From Antrihabitans stalagmiti (GTDB lineage Bacteria; Actinomycetota; Actinomycetes; Mycobacteriales; Mycobacteriaceae), in the NCBI RefSeq assembly GCF_016482825.1, contig NZ_JAEMNV010000004.1, positions 124,001 through 188,000 on the forward strand: a stretch of DNA of 64,000 bases. Reading direction: 5' to 3'. Positions 45,006-54,963 of the stretch are shown here, in pieces (within the stretch, counting starts at the first letter, position 1; the number at the start of each line of letters is the position of its first letter). The position numbers were made by a program, and so were the translations under genes. The notes beneath the pieces were generated by a model that saw only the letters and a list, made by a program, of their open reading frames with translations, ran no database searches and was not told where the DNA came from.

Positions 45006-45590
45006 CTACAGCCGCTCAGCGCAGACGACGGTCTTGCGAACCGTGTACGCGAAGCCTTGCCCTGCCCCGCATTCTGCAGGATCGTCGGAGCCGCTGATAA
45101 TCCGGAGCAGCCGCACATCGCCAGGAGTTACTGCGGCGCAGTCGATCTTGCCGATGACGTCGCCGGCCGTCGAATAGCACTGTCCGACAACCCAGTCGAC
45201 GTCCATGCACAGCGCACTGGTCTCGACCCCGCCGCGCGTCGACGCGTACCACTGATCGATATCGGCAGCACATTCATCATGTTTGGCGACTGTGGCCACA
45301 ACTTTGAACCCGGCGGCGGGCGTGCCGCAGGGCGCAAGCGCGATCACAGGGGCCGTATCGGATCCGGTGAGGCTCACGCAGTCGCCCACTTCGGCGGTGA
45401 ATACCGGCTCGTCGGCCTTGGGGGTGGGGGTTCGTTTCGGGGTCGTCGGCTTCGGTGCGTCCGGCGCCTTCTCGGACGCAGGTTCGGCGACCGCCCGTGG
45501 GGTGATGTCGGAACCGCAGCCGCTGAGCAGCGCTGCACCGACGGCGACACCCAACAGCAGTGCAGCGGCATTGCGACGTGTTTTCGGCAT
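45006..45590 (-). CDS. LppU/SCO3897-like lipoprotein
   Basis: A 194-aa secreted lipoprotein. The signal peptide ends in LLSGC (lipobox, Cys about 25), followed by a Pro/Thr/Lys-rich linker (about 38-60) and a C-terminal domain with GDCVSLTG, APCG, CMDVDW and CAAV. The conserved Cys pattern fits the LppU/SCO3897 family of actinobacteria, function unknown. AGGAG lies 8 nt before ATG 45590. It is coupled to the 55-aa membrane gene by overlap of stop codon and ribosome binding site. Confidence 0.82.
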   Translation of the reverse strand: MPKTRRNAAALLLGVAVGAALLSGCGSDITPRAVAEPASEKAPDAPKPTTPKRTPTPKADEPVFTAEVGDCVSLTGSDTAPVIALAPCGTPAAGFKVVATVAKHDECAADIDQWYASTRGGVETSALCMDVDWVVGQCYSTAGDVIGKIDCAAVTPGDVRLLRIISGSDDPAECGAGQGFAYTVRKTVVCAERL

Positions 45591-45681
45591 CTGAGCAAAC
45601 TCCTACGGACGATCCGACCTGGTGTAACAACTGTCGGTTCGAACCGCGTCAGGAGCTAGACACCCTGGGGGTCGAAGGCGC

Positions 45682-46569
45682 TCACCCCGTCGGTTTGCGA
45701 ATGCTGGAGAAGATCGTCTTCGCATCGTCGGTGGTCAGTTCGCCCGATACTCCGCGATCGGCGACGATCACCATCAGGTCGGTGTCGGGCCCGTTCGGCA
45801 CGGCGAATGTGAACACCGAGAATCTCGGCGGCGCACACGACTCGGTCGAGGTCAGGGACCCGGAGGTCTCGACGAAGACACCAGTGGACTGGCCGTCGCG
45901 AGATTGGAACGGAACCGCGGGAGACGACTTGATGTCGGGGGAGTTGTAGCCGCTCGACGCTCTCCGGCCAACCTCGATCGCCGCCGCGGTCGGGTCGGGT
46001 TGACCTGCTGTAATGAGAACCGACATAGCTTTCACCCAGTTGCCGCAGTAGCCGTCGTCGTAGTCGGCAACGCCCTTGCCGATGACACCGTTGGTGCCAC
46101 CGATCGTGCCTTGCGAGGCGACGTCCCAGTCCGCGGGGACGTCGTAGGCCACCCCGCGGCTCGGCACGAAAACAGACTGATAGCCGTCGATCACCGGAGC
46201 GGGTGCGGGCAAATCGCCCTCGTGTGTGGTCTTCGGCGCAGCGCGAGTTGTGGCAGCCGAGGACTCTGCCGACGACACCTCGGCAGTTGTCGGCGTGCCA
46301 CTGTCCGAACTGCCGCGGGTGACGATCACCAGCACGAGGACCGCGGTCAGCAAGGCGACGACGGCAACTCCGCCCGCGATGAGGGCAGTGTTTCGCCGGG
46401 GCGGCGGGGGTGGTGGTGGGAAGTACTGCGCCCGCGGGGGCATGCCGTTCGGGTACACGGTTGTCGGGTTGGTCGCAGGGCCCATGGGAGGTTCGTGAAC
46501 CCAAGCCGGCGGCGGACCCCACGCATTTTCGGGCGAGCCCGACGCTCGATCGTCCTCGGTGCCGCTCAT
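45682..46569 (-). CDS. Membrane-anchored extracellular protein with proline-rich cytoplasmic N-terminus
   Basis: A 295-aa protein. Residues 1-59 are Pro-rich (FPPPPPPPRRN just before the membrane), then one TM helix (TALIAGGVAVVALLTAVLVL), a Ser/Thr/Ala linker, and a C-terminal domain of about 170 aa with two cysteines (DGYCGNW, STESCAPP). The layout is that of many actinobacterial envelope proteins of unknown function. GGGGGA precedes ATG 46569 by 6 nt. It is 91 nt upstream of the LppU-like gene and may share its transcript. Confidence 0.72.
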   Translation of the reverse strand: MSGTEDDRASGSPENAWGPPPAWVHEPPMGPATNPTTVYPNGMPPRAQYFPPPPPPPRRNTALIAGGVAVVALLTAVLVLVIVTRGSSDSGTPTTAEVSSAESSAATTRAAPKTTHEGDLPAPAPVIDGYQSVFVPSRGVAYDVPADWDVASQGTIGGTNGVIGKGVADYDDGYCGNWVKAMSVLITAGQPDPTAAAIEVGRRASSGYNSPDIKSSPAVPFQSRDGQSTGVFVETSGSLTSTESCAPPRFSVFTFAVPNGPDTDLMVIVADRGVSGELTTDDAKTIFSSIRKPTG

Positions 46570-46643
46570 TCGAATCCCCCAAAAAGTGTTGTTGCCAGGC
46601 GCGCCCGCCGATGCTTACCGTACCGATCCCAGACGTGAGCTTC

Positions 46644-47128
46644 TCAGGACGCCAACGCCGATACCGCGCCGTGCCAGCGCGGTGACGCGACCGCACGCAA
46701 CGCGGCCGACACAGCAACGAGGGGCGGCAGGGTGGTCCGTGACGACGGTGCCGTGAACCAGCGCACGGGGCCGGTCAGCAGATAGGTCGGCGGCAACGGA
46801 ATACGAGCGCCGCCCGTGTGCACGATCAAGCCGTGGTCGCGGATCGTGGCCATCGCGTTGTGCGAGACCCCTGTCGTCGCGGCGAGAACGATGTGGCGCC
46901 GTGGGACGGTCGGCAGTTCGATGACCGGCCCGGCTAGCAGGTGCACGCGAAGGAACTTGTGGATATCCAGCGCGAGGTCGGCGGGCAACTCGATGCCGCA
47001 GAGCGTCGGACCGGTCACGAGTTCGAGTCCGATCGCAGAGGATCGTACGGTCCAGCCGCGTGCGCTGTACTCGACCGCAAGGCGTCGAGGATGTTCGTGA
47101 CCGTCGGGGTGGTGTGTGCGTCTCGCAT
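46644..47128 (-). pseudogene. Frameshifted paralogue of the 47388-47873 gene
   Basis: ATG 47128 with GGAGG at 4-nt spacing opens MRDAHTTPTVTNILDAL, then the frame is lost. The continuing homologous sequence (AVEYSARGWTVRS...) is in another frame from about 47080. Restoring one base at about 47077-47080 gives a protein that aligns with the intact paralogue with identical distance from start to RGW (26 residues). Alternatives are a sequencing error or programmed shifting. The C-terminal half has GPVIELP, RIPLPPTYLLTGPVRW and PPLVAVSAALRAV. It resembles small actinobacterial proteins related to the N-terminal region of bifunctional primase-polymerases, a weak similarity. Confidence 0.62.
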
Positions 47129-47306
47129 GGTGCCTCCAGAGTGGGAACGTGTCCTCCGAATGGTGGAGTTTGCGAGGCATCTCGGTCTGTCGCCGAGGTG
47201 ACATGAGGAGTGTGTCCGAGCCGACACAACGAATTGGTAACTTTTCAGCTACCGCTAGGGCCTGAGTGGCGAGATTCTGATTCCGCAAAAATGTGGTTTA
47301 CGACAC

Positions 47307-47340
47307 AAAACTGCCTCTCGCTGTAATCAGCGAGAGGCAG
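47307..47340 (-). terminator. Intrinsic terminator for the 47388-47873 gene
   Basis: On the - strand a perfect 13-bp stem (CTGCCTCTCGCTG and its complement, loop of 4 nt, 47311-47340) is followed by TTTTGTGT. It ends about 48 nt after the gene's stop, a classic rho-independent terminator, which is rare in this window. Confidence 0.85.
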
Positions 47341-47387
47341 TGAGGGTCCAGCAGTAGTTGGGATCTCTCGATCGTGGGTCGGACAGC

Positions 47388-47873
47388 TCAGCAGGCGACG
47401 CGGGCGTTGCGTCGAGCCCAGCTGCTCGACTTCACCGAGCGGACAGCTGCTGCGACCGCAACGAGCGGCGGAACCCAGCGCGATTCCTCGGGGGATACGG
47501 CCCAGCGGGCAGAACCGGCGATCATCTGGGTTGGCGGCAACGCGATGGTGTCGCCGTCCATGTAGACGATGGCACCCAGTTCACGCAGCGCTGCGATGGC
47601 CAGTGCGGCCTTCGCTACACCTGTGACGAGGTGGATCTGCCGGGTCTCGGACCCTGGAAGTTCGATAACGGGACCGAGGAGCATGTTCGCCTGCATGAAT
47701 GCGTGAACGCCATCGGTGTACTCGGCTGGGACCTCGATGCCGCAAACATTGGCATCGGTGATGAGCGAGATTCCGTTGGCGGTCGTCGTTACCATCCATC
47801 CACGCTTGGTGTACTCGTCTGCAGATGCAGCCAGGGCGCTTGGGGAGACGGATGTTCCGGCGGTGGTGCGCAC
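47388..47873 (-). CDS. Small protein of a Rhodococcus-type family (intact paralogue)
   Basis: A 161-aa protein beginning at GTG 47873, with GAAGGAG 7 nt upstream. Core segments: YTKRGWMVTTTANGISLITD, CGIEVPAEYTDGV, GPVIELPGSE, IALPPTQMIAGSARW and WVPPLVAVAAAVRSV. It is clearly paralogous to the frameshifted gene downstream. The pattern (CG.E.P...GPV...LPP...RW..P) recalls small proteins related to the primase-polymerase N-terminal region, but catalytic aspartates are not evident. No function can be given. It has its own terminator. Confidence 0.72.
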   Translation of the reverse strand: MRTTAGTSVSPSALAASADEYTKRGWMVTTTANGISLITDANVCGIEVPAEYTDGVHAFMQANMLLGPVIELPGSETRQIHLVTGVAKAALAIAALRELGAIVYMDGDTIALPPTQMIAGSARWAVSPEESRWVPPLVAVAAAVRSVKSSSWARRNARVAC

Positions 47874-48143
47874 TCTTTTCTCCTTCGTGAAACTTGCTTG
47901 CTCGGTGCTTCAGAAGGGGTATCGGAGGCAGCGCACAAAAAGTTACTGAGAATTTCGTGAGAGGAGCCCAAAAACTTCTCGGCGAGCCCGCGGGGGCTCT
48001 AAAGCGGGCTTTCCTGGGCTTTCGACCCTCCCGAAATCGGCGAAAAGAGCGATCGCGTGCTTCTCGTAGCTGGTCTGCGCGGCCGAAATTTTCCACCCCG
48101 CGAGCCTGAGCAACTTTCTGGCAACCGTAAAAGGCTGCCAAAC
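47874..48143. other. 270-bp intergenic region upstream of the small protein gene
   Basis: No ORF of merit. It contains a GAGCCC-GCGG-GGGCTC hairpin (47984-47999) and AT-richer stretches (AAAAAGTTACTGAGAATTTC around 47937) that may hold the promoter of the - strand gene. The alpha/beta hydrolase stops at 48144. Confidence 0.5.
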
Positions 48144-48908
48144 CTAGTTGTCGCCGAGCCCGGTTACCCACGCAGAGATCGTCTCGACCCACTCGGTGCC
48201 TGCTTCGGGGATCAGGCTGTTGTGGCCGACCCGCTCGATGATGTGCAGCTCTTTGGGCTCGGGCGCGGCGGCGAAGAGTCGATGCGCATGCGAGACGGGC
48301 ACGATTTCGTCCAGCGTTCCGTGCACCATCAACAGCGGCGACCGCAGAGTCCGTATTCGTCGCAAGCTGGGATAGGCGTCGGGTACCAACCGTGTCGGAA
48401 TGAAGCCGAAGTGAACCTTCGCGACATCGCGGACGCTGGTGAACGTCGACGTGAGAATCAGGCCTGCGGGAGGATAAGCCGTCGCCAACTCGATCATCAC
48501 CGCGCCGCCGAGCGATTCGCCGAGGTAGAGAACCCTGTCCGGGTCGACCTCGTCCTGTTCGAGCAGGGCTGTCCTGGCAGCGCGTGCGTCGAAGTAGGTG
48601 CCTTTTTCGGTCGGCCGGCCTTCGCTGTGCCCGTAGCCGCGATAGTCGAAGAGCATGACGTCGAACCCTGCGGCGACCAGCAATGCGGCAGGCAGGATCC
48701 AGTCGCCGATGTTTGCGCCGTTGCCGTGTGCGAACAGGATGTGGCCGCGCGACGGGGCGATCGGCGTCGGCAGCCACCAGCCGTTGACGGTGACGCCGTC
48801 CTCGGTGACAAAGCGCAAGTCCGTGTACACCAGGTCGACATCCGCCGGCGTCGTGAGGATCACTCGCGACGGGAAGTAGAGGAGGGCCTCGAGAAGTCGA
48901 TTGAGCAT
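48144..48908 (-). CDS. Alpha/beta hydrolase (BEM46/DUF1749-like)
   Basis: A 254-aa alpha/beta hydrolase. Visible: oxyanion region ILFAHGNGANIGDW, nucleophile elbow LYLGESLGGAV, acid in VHGTLDEIVP and catalytic His in ERVGHNSLIP. An N-terminal hydrophobic segment (MLNRLLEALLYFPSRVIL) may act as an anchor. The family resembles BEM46-type serine hydrolases of unknown substrate. ATG 48908 is chosen because upstream codons lack conservation; TAACTT lies 10 nt upstream and could be a -10. Confidence 0.85.
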   Translation of the reverse strand: MLNRLLEALLYFPSRVILTTPADVDLVYTDLRFVTEDGVTVNGWWLPTPIAPSRGHILFAHGNGANIGDWILPAALLVAAGFDVMLFDYRGYGHSEGRPTEKGTYFDARAARTALLEQDEVDPDRVLYLGESLGGAVMIELATAYPPAGLILTSTFTSVRDVAKVHFGFIPTRLVPDAYPSLRRIRTLRSPLLMVHGTLDEIVPVSHAHRLFAAAPEPKELHIIERVGHNSLIPEAGTEWVETISAWVTGLGDN

Positions 48909-48990
48909 GATGGCAGTCAAGTTACCTGCACATGCCGGGCGACTCGCCGCAGTATTCGCGAATCCCACTCTGGCAGGGGAAGATCGAAGC

Positions 48991-49551
48991 ATGAGTGAGG
49001 AGTCGCGACAGTACGAGGACGTCGACCTGGCCACGTGGGCAGTCGACTCCGACGAGTACTGGGAACCAGATGCTCCCGAACCTGAGCCGACGCCTGCGAC
49101 GTGGCCGAACCGCGTCGTTGCCTTCGGTCACTGGGCCACCTCTGTCGCGCGTGGGCTGCTCGACATCCGTTTCACCCGGGTAGCGACGCGGGATCTGCTG
49201 CCTGCGGTTTACGCCCTCGGTTTGGTGCTTGCCGTTGCAATCCCGATCGCCCTGACTGTGCTGGTGTTCCAGTGGTCGATTTTCGCGGGAGTGCTGTTCC
49301 TCCTCGTCGTCGCACCTGTGATGGGCGTGACCATCGCCGCGACGATCCGGCTGTGTCTAGAGCTTGTGCTGAGCCTGATCGAATTGGCAGGCATGGTCGA
49401 CGACATTTCGACAATGGGCGCCGAGCTGCAGAACTCACTCGGCGATCTGTCCGGTCCGGTACATCAGATGGCGTCGAGTGTTCGCGCTGTGCAGTTCTGG
49501 CGCTTCAAAGAACGCAGGCAGTCGGCGAAGGTCCGCGAGATGCGGCGTTAG
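48991..49551 (+). CDS. DUF4282 membrane protein
   Basis: A 186-aa protein: an acidic, Pro/Glu-rich N-terminus (EPDAPEPEPTPATWP) followed by the DUF4282 pattern LLDIRFTRVATRDLLPAVYA, two TM helices and the conserved RLCLELVLSLIELAG. Function is unknown. ATG 48991 is preceded by AGGGGAAG. It ends one base before the marR gene's stop, converging with it. Confidence 0.82.
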   Translation: MSEESRQYEDVDLATWAVDSDEYWEPDAPEPEPTPATWPNRVVAFGHWATSVARGLLDIRFTRVATRDLLPAVYALGLVLAVAIPIALTVLVFQWSIFAGVLFLLVVAPVMGVTIAATIRLCLELVLSLIELAGMVDDISTMGAELQNSLGDLSGPVHQMASSVRAVQFWRFKERRQSAKVREMRR

Positions 49552-49552
49552 T

Positions 49553-49963
49553 TCAGACCAACGTTGAAGCGAGCACGGCTCGGTGCGTCTTGCGGGCGTC
49601 GGCGTGCAGGGCGCGGCCGGTATCGGTGAGGCAGACGAAGATCGATCGACGATCGCTTGTACACATGTTTCGTTCGACGAGGTGATCGCGTTCGAGCCGC
49701 GCAACCGTGCGTGACAGCGCACTCTGGCTCAGATAGATGTCCTGGGACAGATCACTCATCCGGTAGCTGCCGCTTGCTTCGTCGACGAGGCGGTCCAACG
49801 TCTCGAATTCGCTGACGCCGATGTTGTGCCCGTCCTGCAAGGCCTTTTCGAGCGCGCACGACACCGCCGAATGTTTGGCGAGTAGAAGCCGCCACTGGTC
49901 TACAAGTTCGCTGTCGGCGTCCGGTGTGGTGGTGAGCCGGCTCGCCGTCGAGTGCTCTGCCAT
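49553..49963 (-). CDS. MarR-family transcriptional regulator
   Basis: A 136-aa winged-helix protein. The HTH is SYRMSDLSQDIYLSQSALSR, followed by the wing HLVERNMCTSDRRSIFVCLT with the typical DxR. MarR repressors act as dimers and often control divergent exporters, as here (MFS gene at 50051). ATG 49963 is chosen: TAGTGT lies 7 nt upstream, the leaderless pattern, and upstream in-frame codons run through the operator. The divergent gap holds four 15-bp boxes. Confidence 0.88.
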   Translation of the reverse strand: MAEHSTASRLTTTPDADSELVDQWRLLLAKHSAVSCALEKALQDGHNIGVSEFETLDRLVDEASGSYRMSDLSQDIYLSQSALSRTVARLERDHLVERNMCTSDRRSIFVCLTDTGRALHADARKTHRAVLASTLV

Positions 49964-49986
49964 GGCCGCGACACTAGCATGCACAC

Positions 49987-50042
49987 GCATTGAATGCAAT
50001 CGCATTTATTGCTGTTGCATTTAATGCATACGCATGTAATGT
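49987..50042. promoter_or_regulatory. Four 15-bp spaced MarR operator boxes and MFS -10 element
   Basis: GCATTGAATGC (49987), GCATTTATTGC (50002), GCATTTAATGC (50017) and GCATGTAATGT (50032) start exactly 15 bp apart; the first and third are palindromic, and the third extends to TGCATTTAATGCA. The last box overlaps TAATGT (50037-50042), a -10 element 8 nt before the MFS ATG. Likely MarR operators that block both promoters. Confidence 0.7.
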
Positions 50043-50050
50043 CTCATCCC

Positions 50051-51523
50051 ATGACCTCCACTGCCACGATTCCGAACGCGGAGCACGCGCCCGCCGACAA
50101 CGATTCGAACTGGTCACTTCGCCTCTGGGGAATTCTCATCACCCTCTGCGTCGTGTTGTTCCTCGATGGACTCGACGTCTCGATGGTCGGCGTCGCTCTC
50201 CCGTCCATCGGCGACGAACTGAACCTGTCGACCTCCACACTCCAATGGCTGATCAGCGGCTACATCCTCGGCTACGGCGGACTGCTGCTGCTCGGCGGCC
50301 GCACAGCCGACCTCCTCGGTCGCCGCAAGGTGTTCCTCATCGCACTGAGCGTCTTCGCGGTGGCGTCGCTGCTCGGTGGCGTCGTCGACTCGGGACCGCT
50401 GCTGATCGCAACCCGCTTCATCAAGGGTCTTGCCGCCGCGTTCACCGCCCCGACCGGACTCTCCATCATCACAACGACCTTCGCCGAAGGAAAAGCACGC
50501 AACAAGGCGCTGTCGATCTACACCCTGTTCGGCGCGAGCGGCTTCTCGTCCGGGTTGGTGTTCGGCGGTCTGATGACAGGTATCGGCTGGCGCTGGACCT
50601 TCCTGCTTCCGGTCCCGATCGCAATCGGCGCACTGATCGCAGCATTCATCCTCATCCCGCGCGACAAGGCGGACACCTCGGGCGGCTACGACATCGCAGG
50701 CGCGATCCTGTCCACCTCCGCGATGCTGCTTCTCGTCTACACCGTGGTCTCGGCGCCCGAAGCAGGCTGGGGATCGGCTCGCACGATCGGATCGTTCGTC
50801 GCCGTTGTTGCCCTCGGTGCGGCGTTCGTCAGCGTCGAGCAACGGGTCGCACATCCGTTGCTTCGCCTCGGAATATTGCGTCGCGGCAGCCTCGTTCGTG
50901 CCAATGTCGCCATCATCGCGATGGCAGGCTCGTACTTCAGCTTCCAGTTCATCGTGACGATCTACTTGCAGAAGACGCTCGGTTGGTCGCCGTTGGCGCT
51001 GGCCATGGCGTTGCTACCCGCAGGCTTGCTTGTCGCGTTCAGCGCGCCTTTCGCTGACCGCATCATCGACCGCTTCGGCACACCACGTCTGATCATCGTC
51101 AGCCTGGTAGCCATGGCAATCGGCTACTTCCTGTTCCTCCGTGTCGATACCCATCCCGCCTACGTCGCATTGCTGCTGCCGACGGTGCTGCTGCTCGGCC
51201 TCGGCTTCGCGCTCGGATTCCCGTCGATCAACATTCAGGCGACCAACGGGATCGACGATCACGAACAGGGCCTCGCCGCCGGTTTGGTACAGACGTCGAT
51301 GCAGGTCGGGGCGGCGGTCGTCCTGGCGATCACCACCGCGATCATCACGACCGACGCGACCGCGCCGGACGAGGTGCTCGACGCCTACAGGCCGGGCCTG
51401 GTGTTCGTGGGAATTGTCGCAGTGGTCGGGGTGCTGGTAGCGGCGACCCACTTCATCGGCCGGACCGACAAGACACCCGCGGTGTCGAGCGAACCGAAGG
51501 ATCGGGTAACTGTAGTGCCATGA
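50051..51523 (+). CDS. MFS drug exporter, DHA2 (14-TM) family
   Basis: A 490-aa transporter with about 14 TM helices. It contains LDGLDVSMVGVALPSIGDEL (motif D1), LLLLGGRTADLLGRRKVFLI (motif A) and a motif C-like region (FTAPTGLSIITTTFAEGKA). Probably proton-coupled efflux of a hydrophobic compound. ATG 50051 is preferred because a TANNNT hexamer sits 8 nt upstream; two upstream in-frame ATGs would lie inside the operator. It overlaps DUF72 by 4 nt. Confidence 0.9.
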   Translation: MTSTATIPNAEHAPADNDSNWSLRLWGILITLCVVLFLDGLDVSMVGVALPSIGDELNLSTSTLQWLISGYILGYGGLLLLGGRTADLLGRRKVFLIALSVFAVASLLGGVVDSGPLLIATRFIKGLAAAFTAPTGLSIITTTFAEGKARNKALSIYTLFGASGFSSGLVFGGLMTGIGWRWTFLLPVPIAIGALIAAFILIPRDKADTSGGYDIAGAILSTSAMLLLVYTVVSAPEAGWGSARTIGSFVAVVALGAAFVSVEQRVAHPLLRLGILRRGSLVRANVAIIAMAGSYFSFQFIVTIYLQKTLGWSPLALAMALLPAGLLVAFSAPFADRIIDRFGTPRLIIVSLVAMAIGYFLFLRVDTHPAYVALLLPTVLLLGLGFALGFPSINIQATNGIDDHEQGLAAGLVQTSMQVGAAVVLAITTAIITTDATAPDEVLDAYRPGLVFVGIVAVVGVLVAATHFIGRTDKTPAVSSEPKDRVTVVP

Positions 51524-52338
51524 TTCGCGTTGGCACCTCCGGATGGGTCTATCCGCCTTGGCGTGGACAGTTCTATCCGGAGGGCCTCGCGCATCGTCGT
51601 GAACTCGAGTACATGTCCGAGCGAGTCGACTCCATCGAGATCAACGGGTCGTTCTACGCATTGCAACGACCGAGCAGCTATCAGAAATGGGCGGAGCAGA
51701 CCCCCGACGACTTCGTCTTCGCGGTCAAGGCTCCACGCTTCATCACACACATGAAGAGGTTGGTCGACGTCGAAGAGCCGTTGGCCAACTTCTTCGCGTC
51801 GGGGATCCTCGCGCTCGGCCGGAAGCTCGGTCCGGTGCTGTGGCAGCTTCCGCCGAATCTGACGTTCGACGTAAAGGTCCTCGCCGCCTTCGCCCAACGA
51901 CTGCCACGCACGACGAACGAAGCCGTCGAATTTGCCAAAGGCCACGGCGACAAGGTCGAGGGCCGCGCCTGGACGAGCACCGACGCCGACCGACCCTTTC
52001 GTCACGCTGTCGAAATACGCAACCCGAGTTTCGCTGTACCGGAGGCTGCGGACATATTGCGCGACAACGGGATTGCGCTCGTGATCGCCGACAGCGCAGG
52101 AAAATTCCCCGCCCCCGAAGAACTGACCGCCGACTTCGTCTACGCCCGACTGCACGGCGACGAGGAGCTCTACGTCAGTGGATACACCGACGACGCGCTG
52201 GACCGCTGGGCCGAGAAGCTCCGCAGCTGGACCACCGATCGCGACGCATTCGTCTACTTCGACAACGACGCGAAGGTGCGCTCCCCACATGATGCGATGG
52301 GTCTGCGGGCTCGGCTGTCACGCCCCGAAGGTGGGTAG
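51520..52338 (+). CDS. DUF72 (YecE-like) protein
   Basis: A 272-aa protein of the DUF72 family, a TIM-barrel fold of unknown function. Characteristic segments: IRVGTSGWVYPPWRGQFYPEG, SIEINGSFYALQRPSSYQKW, FVFAVKAPRFITHMKRL and FVYARLHGDEELYVSGYTDD. Its ATG overlaps the MFS stop (ATGA), so the two are translationally coupled. Its 3' end overlaps rmlC by 21 bp, convergently. Confidence 0.92.
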   Translation: MIRVGTSGWVYPPWRGQFYPEGLAHRRELEYMSERVDSIEINGSFYALQRPSSYQKWAEQTPDDFVFAVKAPRFITHMKRLVDVEEPLANFFASGILALGRKLGPVLWQLPPNLTFDVKVLAAFAQRLPRTTNEAVEFAKGHGDKVEGRAWTSTDADRPFRHAVEIRNPSFAVPEAADILRDNGIALVIADSAGKFPAPEELTADFVYARLHGDEELYVSGYTDDALDRWAEKLRSWTTDRDAFVYFDNDAKVRSPHDAMGLRARLSRPEGG

Positions 52339-52905
52339 CAGTCCGTCGGCTCGAGCCTGCGCGAAGCTCCGTGCGACGGAGTCCTTCGCAGACAGTGAGT
52401 AGTCGAGCGGCTCGCCGTTGCGGCCGACGGTCGGCCAGTCGATTCGCAGATCCGGATCGAGTGGGCTGACGTCGTGATCGAGTTCTGGGCTGTATTCGAG
52501 CGAGCACAGGTAGATGACCGTCGAGTTGTCCTCCAACGACAGGATGGCGTGGCCGAGGCCTGCGGACAGGTAGACCGCGCGCCGATCGACGTCGTCGATG
52601 AGCACCGAATCCCACTGCCCGAACGTCGGCGAACCGACCCGCAGGTCGACGACCACATCGAGAAAGGCGCCTCGTGCGCAGGTCACGTACTTCGCCTGGC
52701 CCGGCGGGTTGTCCGTGTAGTGAATGCCGCGCAGTACGCCGGCCGCCGACACGGAACAGTTCGCCTGCGCAAGCATGACCGGCGCACCGACCGCGGCAGT
52801 GAATTCCGTGGCCTTGTACCACTCGAGGAAGACGCCACGGTCGTCGCCGAACTGCTTCGGCGTCAACTCCCAGGCACCGGAAATAGCCAGTTCACGTATC
52901 TGCAT
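52318..52905 (-). CDS. rmlC: RmlC dTDP-4-dehydrorhamnose 3,5-epimerase
   Basis: A 195-aa cupin enzyme for step three of dTDP-L-rhamnose synthesis; rhamnose links peptidoglycan to arabinogalactan. It shows FGDDRGVFLEWYKATEF, the substrate-site LRGIHYTDNPPGQAKYVTC (catalytic His in GIHY), VDLRVGSPTFGQW and VYLSAGLGHAILSLEDNS. The start lies 6 nt after rmlA; the pair is an operon. Confidence 0.95.
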   Translation of the reverse strand: MQIRELAISGAWELTPKQFGDDRGVFLEWYKATEFTAAVGAPVMLAQANCSVSAAGVLRGIHYTDNPPGQAKYVTCARGAFLDVVVDLRVGSPTFGQWDSVLIDDVDRRAVYLSAGLGHAILSLEDNSTVIYLCSLEYSPELDHDVSPLDPDLRIDWPTVGRNGEPLDYSLSAKDSVARSFAQARADGLLPTFGA

Positions 52906-52911
52906 CGACAG

Positions 52912-54897
<1,986 letters not shown>

Positions 54898-54955
54898 CGA
54901 GTGGGCTCTCACTGCGGGAATCTTCGAGGTGAATCCCGCGCTGAAAGCCCACTCG
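54898..54955. repeat. Palindromic repeat, family 3, copy 2
   Basis: Outer arms CGAGTGGGCT (54898-54907) and AGCCCACTCG (54946-54955) are perfect, with inner arms GCGGGA/TCCCGC (54914-54919/54934-54939). It begins right after the rmlB stop and fills most of the gap to the convergent MMPL gene; a probable bidirectional terminator. Confidence 0.85.
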
Positions 54956-54963
54956 GCGAGGGT

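Noticed and set aside
45645-45665. tRNA T-loop-like sequence (GGTTCGAACC)
   Set aside because: No cloverleaf or acceptor stem around it; it lies in an intergenic gap.
46644-47288. Intact 214-aa protein starting at 47288
   Set aside because: The first ~70 residues have shadow-frame composition and no ribosome binding site; homology to the paralogue starts only after the frameshift point.
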